Shown piece by piece: positions 39,653 through 47,921 of a DNA stretch of 64,000 nt. How positions within the stretch are numbered: position 1 is the first letter of the stretch; each line of letters opens with the position of its first letter. The position numbers and the translations under genes were made by a program. Under the pieces are notes generated by a model. The model was not told where the DNA came from and made no database searches. It saw only the letters and a list, made by a program, of their open reading frames with translations. Origin of the DNA: Candidatus Peregrinibacteria bacterium (GTDB taxonomy: Bacteria; Patescibacteriota; Gracilibacteria; UBA1369; UM-FILTER-53-11); assembly GCA_016186205.1 (NCBI GenBank), contig JACPMA010000017.1:62001-126000 (forward strand), read 5' to 3'.

Positions 39653-40993
39653 ATGAAACAAATAAAAAAGATTTATTTAGGTTTAGGCGTCGGTCTGTTT
39701 TTTGCAACTGTTTTTGTGGCGCAGGCACAGTCCTTAACTCCGGACAAACTTCAGCAACTTCAAGATCTCAAGAAATTATATAAAGAGGCGGAAGCAAAAA
39801 ATCCTGCACTTTCTCCTTATACAAAACAAAGCCTGGAAATGATAGAAAAAATCGAGTCGGCGAATAAGCTCAATAAAAATCCTATAGCTGCTCCGAAAAT
39901 TCCAATTAAGCCTTCCGCTCCAATCCTAAAGCCGGCACTAAAATCACCAGACCACGAGGTTATAAAAGAAAATTTCCCTGAAACGAAAAAGAAAATTTCC
40001 CTGGAAAAACGCGCAGCCATTCATAAAGAGGCGCAGCAAAAATTCAGCGTCGTCATTAAAGAAAATACGCAAGATACGAACCGCGACGGAGTTTCCGATG
40101 AAGTGGAAACGCTTTTGGGAATAGATCCGAAAAAACCTCAATCCGGCCATTTTTCCGGATTTGAGAAAAAATTATACGGGCTCGACACGCCACAAAAAGC
40201 AGCGCGCGTTGAAAAACAATGCAACATTGGTGTTTTATCCGGCGCGAAACTTTCTTTAGAAGGGTTTACCGTTCTTGCGGCATGTCCAAAGGGTCAGCAG
40301 TTCGCGCTTTATGCAATGGATGAGCAAGGATTTACAACGGCTCTTGGAACCCAAACGGCTTCCGATAATTACAAAATTGTTTTCGTGGTAGATAAGAATA
40401 AGCTCTCGCCGGGAAAATATACGTTTCAGCTTGAAGCAGCATCGCCGTTAACTCTGAATTCCAAAAATGGACAAGCAGACGTAGTCGGAATAGTTGGAGC
40501 CGGCGCAAATGAGCCTTCCAAACCGGTGGCAGTGGAAATTGTTCCGTCCACGGCTATTCCGCAGCCGCAAGCGCAAAAGATTGAGAATGTCGATATCGCC
40601 GCGCTCAAAAATATTAAAGTTTTTAAAACTGGCGATGGGAGAATTCATGTTTCCGGCGTCGCCGATATTTCCGCTATGGTCGTCGGCACTTTTTCAAGCG
40701 CCATTTTTACTTCTGCGCTTTTAGCCAATGTTGAGACAGGCGCTTTTGAAATAATTTCCGCGCAGCCGCTTGAAACAGGGGATCATGAAGTGGTGCTTTA
40801 TGCCACTGAACTTGATCAGCGCGTCCAAAGCAAGCCGGTGCAATTGAAATTTTCAATTGTGGATGTAAATCAAAAGCGTGGCGCAGCGCCGCAGCAAAAT
40901 TTTCCTTGGCGAGGTTGGTGGGGTGTAGCGCTTGGTATTACAGCGGCCATCATCGCAGGATTCCTTATTTTCAGGAAGAAAAAGGCGCATTAG
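39653..40993 (+). CDS. Exported, C-terminally membrane-anchored protein with calcium-binding repeat
   Basis: 446 aa. It has an N-terminal signal peptide (KIYLGLGVGLFFATVFVAQA), a Lys/Pro-rich coiled region, one thrombospondin-3/EF-like repeat (DTNRDGVSDEVETLLGIDPKKP, residues about 140-161), two beta-rich domains (about 185-285 and 310-410) and a C-terminal anchor (WWGVALGITAAIIAGFLIF) followed by RKKKAH. The C-terminal tail resembles sortase-type anchors but lacks LPxTG. It is probably a surface protein with unknown function. TATAAT at 39621-39626 lies 26 nt before the ATG. Confidence 0.75.
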   Translation: MKQIKKIYLGLGVGLFFATVFVAQAQSLTPDKLQQLQDLKKLYKEAEAKNPALSPYTKQSLEMIEKIESANKLNKNPIAAPKIPIKPSAPILKPALKSPDHEVIKENFPETKKKISLEKRAAIHKEAQQKFSVVIKENTQDTNRDGVSDEVETLLGIDPKKPQSGHFSGFEKKLYGLDTPQKAARVEKQCNIGVLSGAKLSLEGFTVLAACPKGQQFALYAMDEQGFTTALGTQTASDNYKIVFVVDKNKLSPGKYTFQLEAASPLTLNSKNGQADVVGIVGAGANEPSKPVAVEIVPSTAIPQPQAQKIENVDIAALKNIKVFKTGDGRIHVSGVADISAMVVGTFSSAIFTSALLANVETGAFEIISAQPLETGDHEVVLYATELDQRVQSKPVQLKFSIVDVNQKRGAAPQQNFPWRGWWGVALGITAAIIAGFLIFRKKKAH

Positions 40994-41053
40994 TCGGTAT
41001 TAGAGCCATAAACTGGACATTTTTTGCGGTTTCGCTATAATGCGCTCCAACTT

Positions 41054-41542
41054 ATGAAGCGTCTTTTTATCATCAGCATTCTAGCGGTTTTTCTTCTCTC
41101 CGGCTGCAAATTCAGCTTTGGGAATATGTTTTTTGATGTGATGCTGAAAGTGCGCGGAGGAAAATTTTCTACAAAGAAAATAACGCTTGAAACGGATAAA
41201 GAACAAATCCAGCTCACCGCGGAAGTCGCTGACAGCGAACGTGAGCGTGAGCGCGGCTATATGGAGCGCGAAAAAGTGGAAGAGGGGAAAGGCATGCTGT
41301 TTATTTTTGAGGATGAAGCGCCGCGGAATTTTTGGATGAAAAATACGCTCATTCCGCTGGATATTCTTTATTTGAACAATCAAAAAGAAGTTGTGACCAT
41401 TGTAGAAAATATGGAGCCGTGCAAAGTGTCGCAATGTCCGTCGTATTCCTCGCGGCAACCAGCCATGTATGCTTTGGAATTGCCGGCCGGTTTTGTAAAA
41501 GCGCATGGCGTTATGGTGGGGGATAAAATAAGCGAAGAGTAA
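41054..41542 (+). CDS. DUF192-family lipoprotein
   Basis: 162 aa. The lipobox is FLLSGC (Cys at residue 17). The DUF192 pattern follows: ERERGYMEREKVEEGKGMLFIFEDEAPRNFWMKNTLIPLDILYLN, then AMYALELPAGFVKAHGVMVGDKI. The function of DUF192 is unknown; it is a small exported beta fold. Promoter: TGGACA (41014-41019), 16 nt, TATAAT (41036-41041), 12 nt, ATG. Confidence 0.88.
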   Translation: MKRLFIISILAVFLLSGCKFSFGNMFFDVMLKVRGGKFSTKKITLETDKEQIQLTAEVADSERERERGYMEREKVEEGKGMLFIFEDEAPRNFWMKNTLIPLDILYLNNQKEVVTIVENMEPCKVSQCPSYSSRQPAMYALELPAGFVKAHGVMVGDKISEE

Positions 41543-41573
41543 TAGGTAATAAGTTGTGTTATATTAAGCCTTG

Positions 41574-42542
41574 ATGGGAGCTCCAGTTTCTGTAACACCG
41601 ACCGATGCTATCGCCACGCGAAAAGCCTTTGGCGAAGCCCTCGCGCTGGCCGGTGAAAAATACAAAAATATCGTGGTGCTCGATGCGGATCTCACGACTT
41701 CCGTGATGACTCATTTTTTCGAAAAGAAATTTCCTGACAGGCATTTTAATATAGGCATTTCAGAGCAGGATTTGGTTGATACATCAGCCGGACTCGCCAT
41801 GGCGGGCAAACTGCCGATTGCTTGTTCATTTGCCATTTTTTTGACCGGCATCGGATGGCAGCAAATTCGTAACGGCGTGTGTTATCCGAATTTGAATGTA
41901 AAATTTTTCGGCTCGCACGGCGGCATTCAAATCGGCGAAGACGGCGCAACGCACCAAGCGCTTGAAGATTTTGCGGTTATGCGCGTAATTCCGAACATGA
42001 AAGTTTTTTGTCCGGCAGACGCTATTGAAATGAAAAAAATGCTGCCTGTGATTTTAGCGGATTACGGTCCGACCTACGTTCGCCTTGGCCGGCAACCCGT
42101 GCAGGTCATTTATGATGATAAATACGAATTTCACATCGGAAAAGGAAGCGTGATTACGGATGGTGATGATATCGGCATTATCGCGGTGGGAAGTTTAGTT
42201 GGGAGCTGTCTCCAAGCTGCAAAGAAATTGCGCGAGGAAGGTATTTCTGTGCGCGTGGTGAATATGAGTTCCATAAAACCGATCGATGGCGTGTTGGTTG
42301 AAGAGACCGCGCGAAAAGTAAAAATGCTTGTTACGGCCGAAGATCATCAAATTACAGGAGGATTAGCCGGCGCCGTAGCAGAAACCCTTTGTCAGACAAA
42401 ACCGCGAACCTTTCATCGCATCGGAATGAAGGACGCTTTTGGAGAATCTGGAAAGACGGCGGATCTCTACAAAAAATATAAATTCGATGCAGCCGGAGTT
42501 TACGAACAGATAAAAGAATGGTGGAATGAGTACAAAAAATGA
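41574..42542 (+). CDS. Transketolase, C-terminal (pyrimidine-binding) subunit
   Basis: 322 aa. VVLDADLTTSVMTHFFEKKFPDRHFNIGISEQDLVDTSAGLAMAGKLPI contains the conserved Glu that activates thiamine pyrophosphate, and GSHGGIQIGEDGATHQALED and AVGSLVGSCLQAAKKLREEGISVRVVNM follow. It should pair with the N-terminal subunit encoded 7.4 kb upstream. TATATT (41560-41565) ends 8 nt before the ATG. It begins a cluster with prs, rpiB and rpe, all pentose-phosphate enzymes. Confidence 0.94.
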   Translation: MGAPVSVTPTDAIATRKAFGEALALAGEKYKNIVVLDADLTTSVMTHFFEKKFPDRHFNIGISEQDLVDTSAGLAMAGKLPIACSFAIFLTGIGWQQIRNGVCYPNLNVKFFGSHGGIQIGEDGATHQALEDFAVMRVIPNMKVFCPADAIEMKKMLPVILADYGPTYVRLGRQPVQVIYDDKYEFHIGKGSVITDGDDIGIIAVGSLVGSCLQAAKKLREEGISVRVVNMSSIKPIDGVLVEETARKVKMLVTAEDHQITGGLAGAVAETLCQTKPRTFHRIGMKDAFGESGKTADLYKKYKFDAAGVYEQIKEWWNEYKK

Positions 42543-42563
42543 TATAATTAGGCCTAAGCTTAT

Positions 42564-43511
42564 ATGATAGAGCCTAAAATAAAACTTTTCGCCGGATCTT
42601 CTCATCCGCAGTTGACAGCCGCGATTTCAAAATTGCTGAAAGTGCCGGTTTCGCCGCTCGATATTCGGCGTTTTGCTTCAAACGAAATTTATGCAAAACC
42701 AGGAGAGACCGTTCGTAACGCCGATGTATTTGTCATACAAACCGGTACGCAAAACGTGAATGAAGACTTGATTGAGCTTTTTATCATGCTGGACAGCTTT
42801 AAGCGTTCATTTGCCGCAAAAGTGCACGTTGTAATGCCGTATTTTCCGTATGCGCGCCAAGATCGCGTGGCTGCTCCGCGCGAACCTATTTCCGCAAAAC
42901 TCATGGCTGATTTGGTTTCAAAAGCCGGCGCAGATCACGTTATTACATTCACGCTTCACAGCGATCAAGAGCAGGGATTTTTTGACTTTCCGGTGGACAA
43001 TCTCACGGCGCGGATGCTTTTTGCGGATTATCTTAAAAAGAAAAAACTGAAGGATCTCACCGTTGTAGCGCCGGACGTGGGGAGCGCGAAGGAAGCCCAG
43101 CGCTTAGCCAAAATTTTAAACGCAGAACTTGCGATTATTAATAAAACCCGACCGGCTGCAAATGTTTCGGAAGTGACGCATGTGGTTGGTAACGTTACAG
43201 GCCGCACGTGCATTCTTTATGATGATTTGGTTGATACGGCAGGGTCTGTGGCAAACGCCGTTGCCGCTTTAAGAAAGCAGCACGCGAATAAAGATTTTTA
43301 TCTTGCTGCAACCCATGCGGTGCTTTCGCAAAATGCGCACAAAAAACTCCGCGCTGCGAAATTTAAAGAAATCATTTTCACCGACACTATCCCGATTTCA
43401 AAACAGAAACGCCTTCCAAATATGAAAATTATTTCCGTTGCTCCTTTGCTCGCCGCGGTTATTCATAACGTGCATGAGGGCAAGCCTTTAACTCCACTTG
43501 TTAATTCATGA
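42564..43511 (+). CDS. prs: Ribose-phosphate pyrophosphokinase
   Basis: 315 aa. KLFAGSSHPQLTAAI, RFASNEIYAKPGETVRNADVFVIQT, PYFPYARQDR and the PRPP loop DDLVDTAGSV are diagnostic. It makes PRPP from ribose 5-phosphate and ATP for nucleotide synthesis (carA and pyrB are also in this window). It is followed by rpiB with a 4-bp overlap. Confidence 0.96.
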   Translation: MIEPKIKLFAGSSHPQLTAAISKLLKVPVSPLDIRRFASNEIYAKPGETVRNADVFVIQTGTQNVNEDLIELFIMLDSFKRSFAAKVHVVMPYFPYARQDRVAAPREPISAKLMADLVSKAGADHVITFTLHSDQEQGFFDFPVDNLTARMLFADYLKKKKLKDLTVVAPDVGSAKEAQRLAKILNAELAIINKTRPAANVSEVTHVVGNVTGRTCILYDDLVDTAGSVANAVAALRKQHANKDFYLAATHAVLSQNAHKKLRAAKFKEIIFTDTIPISKQKRLPNMKIISVAPLLAAVIHNVHEGKPLTPLVNS

Positions 43512-43957
43512 AAGAAACATTTGTTTATATCGGCTCCGACCACGCGGGTTTTGATTTAAAGCAGGCGCTCCAAAAACATCTTCAAAGCCAGAATTATAAA
43601 GTAGTCGATCTCGGCGTTTTTGCGGTAGAACCGCCTGCGGATTATCCTGATATCGCTCACGAAGTGGCAGAAAAAGTTCGAGAAAATCACGGCGGACGCG
43701 GAATACTTGTCTGCGGAACCGGCGTTGGAATGTGCATGGCTGCAAATAAAAGCCCCGGCATCCGCGCCGCGGTTTGTGAAAGCGCGCAAACCGTGGAAAT
43801 GTCGCGCCGCCATAACGACGCCAATATTCTTTGTCTCGGCGGCCGCGTTTTAAAGCCAGAAATCGCCGTGCAATTTGTAGATATTTTTATGAAAACGCCG
43901 TTTGAAGGCGAAGAACGGCATGTGAGGCGCGTTAATAAAATAGATAAAAAATCATGA
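43508..43957 (+). CDS. rpiB: Ribose-5-phosphate isomerase B
   Basis: 149 aa. YIGSDHAGFDLKQALQKHL, VCGTGVGMCMAANKSPGIRAA (with the catalytic Cys in GTGxG) and RRHNDANILCLGGR are the RpiB/LacAB motifs. It interconverts ribulose and ribose 5-phosphate, feeding Prs. Overlaps of 4 bp at both ends show tight coupling with prs and rpe. Confidence 0.95.
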   Translation: MKETFVYIGSDHAGFDLKQALQKHLQSQNYKVVDLGVFAVEPPADYPDIAHEVAEKVRENHGGRGILVCGTGVGMCMAANKSPGIRAAVCESAQTVEMSRRHNDANILCLGGRVLKPEIAVQFVDIFMKTPFEGEERHVRRVNKIDKKS

Positions 43958-44610
43958 TACCAAAAATCCTTATTGCTCCATCAATCCTTTCCGCTGACTT
44001 CGGACGGCTAAACGAAGACATAAAAACCGTTGAGCCTTACAGCGACATGATCCATGTGGACATTATGGATGGCCACTTTGTGCCTAACATTACGTTTGGC
44101 CCGCCTGTTGTCGCCAAGCTGAAATGCGGACGGCCGATCGATGTGCATTTGATGATTGAAAATCCGCAGGATTATTTGGAAGATTTTGCAAAAGCAGTGA
44201 GCAAGGCCCATGGAAAGCGCGGTGATTGTTATCTTACTGTTCATCAAGAAACATGCACTCATCTTCATCGCGCGGTTCAACAAATTAAAAAATTAGGCAT
44301 GAAGGCTGCCGTGGCTTTAAATCCAGCCACGCCGCTATACACAATCGAGCCTATTTTGAAGGATTTTGACATGGTGCTTTTGATGACTGTAAACCCGGGT
44401 TTTGGAGGACAAGAATTTATCGATTCCGTGTTGCCAAAAATTCAGACGCTTCGCAATAAAGCTCCAAAATTAAATATTCAAGTTGACGGCGGCATTAATG
44501 ATAAAACGGCAAAACTTGCTGTTCGTGCAGGAGCCAACATTTTAGTGGCCGGTTCTTATATTTTTGGAGCAAAAGATCAAAAAAAGGCCATAGAAAGCCT
44601 TAGAGTCTAG
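43954..44610 (+). CDS. rpe: Ribulose-phosphate 3-epimerase
   Basis: 218 aa TIM barrel. APSILSADFGRLNEDI, IHVDIMDGHFVPNITFGPPVV, DVHLMIENP, VNPGFGGQEF and VDGGINDKTA are the metal- and phosphate-binding motifs. It links xylulose and ribulose 5-phosphates. Last gene of the transketolase-prs-rpiB-rpe run. Confidence 0.96.
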   Translation: MIPKILIAPSILSADFGRLNEDIKTVEPYSDMIHVDIMDGHFVPNITFGPPVVAKLKCGRPIDVHLMIENPQDYLEDFAKAVSKAHGKRGDCYLTVHQETCTHLHRAVQQIKKLGMKAAVALNPATPLYTIEPILKDFDMVLLMTVNPGFGGQEFIDSVLPKIQTLRNKAPKLNIQVDGGINDKTAKLAVRAGANILVAGSYIFGAKDQKKAIESLRV

Positions 44611-44611
44611 G

Positions 44612-44640
44612 TTGCATATTACACAAAAATATGTTACTAT
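44612..44640 (+). promoter_or_regulatory. Promoter of the repeat-peptide gene
   Basis: TTGCAT (44612-44617), 17 nt, TACTAT (44635-44640), just after the rpe stop. It leaves a leader of about 30 nt before the ATG at 44679. This gene therefore has its own promoter and, unlike many others here, is not leaderless. Confidence 0.65.
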
Positions 44641-44678
44641 AGAACTAGTACTAGGCTGAACCATTAACAGAAATAAAT

Positions 44679-44933
44679 ATGCCACATGCAATTTCTCAAT
44701 ATAAGCAAAAGATTTTTTGGATTGTAATCGCCATACTTGCGGCCGTATCGCTTGCCGTGTTGTTTTCGTTTGTGAATAATAAGCAAATAGCCGATCAAGC
44801 AAAAACATCCGTCATTAATGGCGTCGGGATTTCTCCGGAACCATTTGGCCGGAGAGGTATTTCTCCAGAACCCTTCGGCAGACGCGGAATAAGCCCAGAA
44901 CCATTTGGCCGGAACGCGCGTCGATATCGTTAA
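44679..44933 (+). CDS. Small membrane-anchored protein with three GISPEPFGR repeats
   Basis: 84 aa, no known family. A short basic N-terminus (MPHAISQYKQK) is followed by one hydrophobic segment (residues about 12-32) and a polar spacer. Three tandem copies of ISPEPFGRRG (residues 51-60, 61-70 and 71-78) follow, then NARRYR. By the positive-inside rule the repeats face outside. The codons of the three copies differ at many third positions (and ATT TCT against ATA AGC) while the peptide is unchanged, so the amino-acid sequence is what is conserved. Each repeat is separated by Arg-Arg, as in multi-copy peptide precursors. A secreted or processed peptide is inferred, not shown. It is convergent with the unknown gene ending at 44935. 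Confidence 0.75.
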   Translation: MPHAISQYKQKIFWIVIAILAAVSLAVLFSFVNNKQIADQAKTSVINGVGISPEPFGRRGISPEPFGRRGISPEPFGRNARRYR

Positions 44934-44934
44934 T

Positions 44935-46320
44935 TTACGCTGATGCAAAAAGAGTCGCCTTCGGTCTTTTAACAATGATCCCGACTTGCTTTGCCAAATT
45001 GCGCAGCGATTCTTCAGCCCAGCGCACCACGCGCAAATCAGCACGCTCAAAAAATAATTCCGTGGCTTGTTCAATATACGGTTTAGCTTGCTCCGGTCCC
45101 GCCAAAGCAAGAAGAATTCCTCCGCTGTTGATAAGCACTGAAAGCAAAAGCTCAATATTGCCGGATCCGGCCTCAAGAGCTTTTTGATTCGAAGCAAGAG
45201 CCATTTTGAGTTCATCCTCGCCGGCAGGATCATGCCATCCAAACCGCAAAAGTTCTCCATAGAGAATATCCACCATGCCCCTCATAAGAGGATTTTTCGC
45301 TTGTTCGCTTAGAATTTGCATATGGCCGATAGCCTGCGAAGCATCGGAAAACATTCTTGAATTTCCAGGAACCGCCGCCGCTTTCAAGCAAAGAATCTTT
45401 GCAAGATTGTAAGCCGTTCTCAATAATTCGCCGCCTTCAGTTTCTAGCCCAGACGTTTTTTCGAGCAAAGCCATAGCGCGCCTCGTATGAGCTTCCGCTG
45501 TTTCTAAAAGGTTAAGCTGCTCTTTGCGTAGCCGCATTATGCCTCCCTCGTCGCAATATGGTTTTGCTTTTACGAAAAAATCGCGCCGCTCCTCGGCTTT
45601 CTTAAGATAAGAAGCGCCGATAAGCCTTCGATGATCAGCCTCAACCCTTGGTTTCTCAAATTCCGGCAAAGCTTCGCCAAGCTGAATGGTTTCATCATAG
45701 CCGGAAAGAGCAGAGCCTTCATTATCGCCAACAGCATTGTAGCCGCGTCGAAAAGCAAGTGCGAGTTCAGTGATGCGGAGAATGTCATCATAGGAAATAC
45801 CTAAGCGTTGCTGTATATCCAAAAGTAGACGCACATTATCTTGGAATAAATCTTGTGTTGCTTGGGTAATTTCCCGAACGCGAAGAGTTTTGAAAAGAAA
45901 CCAAAGAACTTCATGCGTTTGCTCCGGCGTGAGCCGCGAGTCATTTTCAGCAAGCGTCCGAAAAGTTTCATACGCCTTCATCGTGTTTCCTATAAGAAAG
46001 TAGAGCTTTCCTTGTTCGATAGAAAGCTGCGGTGTGTATTTCATTTTATGAGCCCACTCGAGCAATACGATTGCAGCAGGAAAATTTTTGGCATGCAGCT
46101 CGCGTTCATACGCCAGCATGGCGACAGCAAACTTTTTTTCAGAATCAGTTTCGCCATCTATGACTGCCGCAACTTCACGGTTTACGGCTGTTGCTTCAAG
46201 CTCAACTGTGCCGCCAGTTTGTGTTTCTTCATGCTGTGCAAGCTCACGGATGCGGGCAAGCACTGCCTGTCCTCGTTCATGGGGAGCAAGGTCATGATCT
46301 GGAGATTGAGGAGCGTCCAT
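44935..46320 (-). CDS. Hypothetical helical-repeat protein
   Basis: 461 aa, almost entirely alpha-helical and soluble. Segments such as FAVAMLAYERELHAKNFPAAIVLLEWAHKM, YFLIGNTMKAYETFRTLAEND and AYNLAKILCLKAAAVPG have the spacing of degenerate TPR-like repeats, but I cannot define units with certainty. No helix-turn-helix is visible at the N-terminus. A TATACT lies 20 nt upstream of the ATG. It stops 1 bp after the repeat-peptide gene on the other strand. The function is unknown. Confidence 0.7.
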   Translation of the reverse strand: MDAPQSPDHDLAPHERGQAVLARIRELAQHEETQTGGTVELEATAVNREVAAVIDGETDSEKKFAVAMLAYERELHAKNFPAAIVLLEWAHKMKYTPQLSIEQGKLYFLIGNTMKAYETFRTLAENDSRLTPEQTHEVLWFLFKTLRVREITQATQDLFQDNVRLLLDIQQRLGISYDDILRITELALAFRRGYNAVGDNEGSALSGYDETIQLGEALPEFEKPRVEADHRRLIGASYLKKAEERRDFFVKAKPYCDEGGIMRLRKEQLNLLETAEAHTRRAMALLEKTSGLETEGGELLRTAYNLAKILCLKAAAVPGNSRMFSDASQAIGHMQILSEQAKNPLMRGMVDILYGELLRFGWHDPAGEDELKMALASNQKALEAGSGNIELLLSVLINSGGILLALAGPEQAKPYIEQATELFFERADLRVVRWAEESLRNLAKQVGIIVKRPKATLFASA

Positions 46321-46361
46321 AGGCTTTTAAAAAGGCATTCAGTATAGCATTTTAGACCATC

Positions 46362-46390
46362 TTGCCAAAGATCAATTTTGTCTGTAAATT
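46362..46390 (+). promoter_or_regulatory. Promoter of alanine dehydrogenase gene
   Basis: TTGCCA (46362-46367), 17 nt, TAAATT (46385-46390), about 40 nt before the ATG. The leader contains a small GGCC-AATGA-GGCC hairpin. Confidence 0.5.
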
Positions 46391-46429
46391 TTGGGCCAAT
46401 GAGGCCTTATTTATTAACTTTGTATTTGT

Positions 46430-47659
46430 ATGATTATCGCCACGCTCCGCGAAGTAAAGGACAACGAGAACCGGGTCGGCTTAACGCCGCATGGCGTAAA
46501 GGCATTGGTTGATGCCGGACACACCGTGATCGTGGAGCGTCAGGCTGGCTGGGGGTCGGGTTTTCCAGACAGTATGTATGAAGAAGTAGGCGCAAATCTT
46601 CGCGATAGCGCGTATGACATTGTGCAGCGTGCGGAATTGATTGTAAAAATAAAAGAACCGGTGCCTGCAGAGTATTATTGGCTTGATCTTTTTAGAGGCA
46701 AGACGCTTTTTACATATCTCCATCTTTCCGGCGTAGATCCGAAGCTTACCGATAAACTTATTGAAAATAATATTACGGCGATTGCGTATGAAACTGTGGC
46801 AAAAGACGGCGGGTTGCCTTTGCTCGCTCCAATGAGCCAAGTTGCAGGCGTACTTGCGTGTCAGTACGGCGCCCATTATTTGCAAAAGAAACATGGAGGA
46901 GTCGGCGTATCGCTCGGCCACATTGACGGTGCGGATCACGCTTTAACACTTATTATGGGAGCAGGATTTGTAGGAAGAACCGCGGCTGTTACTGCCGGAG
47001 GAATGGGCGGCGATGTTGTTCTTTTGGATATTAATCCGCAAGCCATCGAGCGCGCCAAGGATGAAATCCATGCCTGTCTAGGCCCGAAACTTTCTCGCAA
47101 TGTGACCGTACAGGTTTCCAACCAAAAAATCCTGGAGCAATGGGTCAAGAAAGCCGATTTGCTCATCGGCGCCGTGCTCATCCCGGGGGCTAAAGCTCCG
47201 CAAGTTGTTAGCGAAAAAATGATTCATTCCATGAAACGCGGGGCGGTGATTGTGGATGTGGCGATCGATCAAGGGGGATGCATTTGGGGCTCGCAGCCGA
47301 CATCGCACCGGCATCCGATTTACGATTTGGACGGAAAGATTTACTGCTGTATTCCGAATATGCCCGGGCAAGTGGCGCATCAGTCTACGCAGGCGCTGAC
47401 GAGCGCAACGCTTCCATATATTCTTGAAATTGCAGAAGTAGGATCCACCGCAGCGCTGAAGAAAAATCAGAATTTGAGAAAGGGCCTTAATGCGTTTGGC
47501 GGAAAGATTACTTATGAATCCGTGGCCCGCGACCTCAAACTTGAACGTCTTTATGTTCCGCCGGAAAAATTATTAAGTGTTGGCGCGGATACCGGCCGCG
47601 CCCAGCGTTCTATACGGAAAACAAAGCTGGTTCAAAGAAAGTCTGTAAAAAGAGCGTAG
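46430..47659 (+). CDS. ald: Alanine dehydrogenase
   Basis: 409 aa. REVKDNENRVGLTPHGVKALVDAGHTVIVERQAG and the NAD-binding LIMGAGFVGRTAAVTAGGMGGDVVLLDIN are diagnostic, with catalytic His and Lys regions (YLHLSG, VKIKEPV). It interconverts alanine and pyruvate with NAD. The length exceeds the usual 370: about 35 extra residues at the end form a basic tail (TGRAQRSIRKTKLVQRKSVKRA, in part). Confidence 0.94.
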   Translation: MIIATLREVKDNENRVGLTPHGVKALVDAGHTVIVERQAGWGSGFPDSMYEEVGANLRDSAYDIVQRAELIVKIKEPVPAEYYWLDLFRGKTLFTYLHLSGVDPKLTDKLIENNITAIAYETVAKDGGLPLLAPMSQVAGVLACQYGAHYLQKKHGGVGVSLGHIDGADHALTLIMGAGFVGRTAAVTAGGMGGDVVLLDINPQAIERAKDEIHACLGPKLSRNVTVQVSNQKILEQWVKKADLLIGAVLIPGAKAPQVVSEKMIHSMKRGAVIVDVAIDQGGCIWGSQPTSHRHPIYDLDGKIYCCIPNMPGQVAHQSTQALTSATLPYILEIAEVGSTAALKKNQNLRKGLNAFGGKITYESVARDLKLERLYVPPEKLLSVGADTGRAQRSIRKTKLVQRKSVKRA

Positions 47660-47698
47660 GTTTGTGTTTTGTGAGTCTCCATGTCGGAGCGTAATAAG

Positions 47699-47788
47699 TT
47701 CTTCCTTGCTGCGAGGCCACGGGCCGAGCGCGAATCGAGCGAAAAAATCTGGCTCTGCCAGTTTTTGAGCGAAGTTGAGCTTATAAAT
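47699..47788 (-). repeat. tRNA-flush interspersed repeat, copy 2
   Basis: On the minus strand it starts AATTTATAAGCTCAACTTCG at the base after the tRNA-Arg CCA and ends GAAGAAC, colinear with the copy at 9648-9737. It contains CTGGC-AGA-GCCAG. Differences from copy 1 are scattered substitutions and short indels. Confidence 0.75.
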
Positions 47789-47863
47789 TGGTGCGCCCGC
47801 CAGGAATCGAACCTGGATCAGAAGCTCCGCAAGCTTCCATTCTATCCGTTGAACTACGGGCGC
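47789..47863 (-). tRNA. tRNA-Arg (GCG)
   Basis: 75 nt on the minus strand: acceptor GCGCCCG/CGGGCGC, D arm TAGTTCAACGGATAGAAT, anticodon stem GAAGC/GCTTC with loop TTGCGGA (anticodon GCG), T arm CCAGGTTCGATTCCTGG, discriminator A and encoded CCA. An unmodified G34 would read CGC and CGU. Confidence 0.92.
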
Positions 47864-47921
47864 TCGAGATACGCATTCTATTTTATACACAAGCCATTGG
47901 AATTGGTATAGTGGATGTACC

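Noticed and set aside
44826-44918. CRISPR-like or plain DNA tandem repeat
   Set aside because: The three units differ at many bases but encode the same peptide, so the repeat is at protein level.
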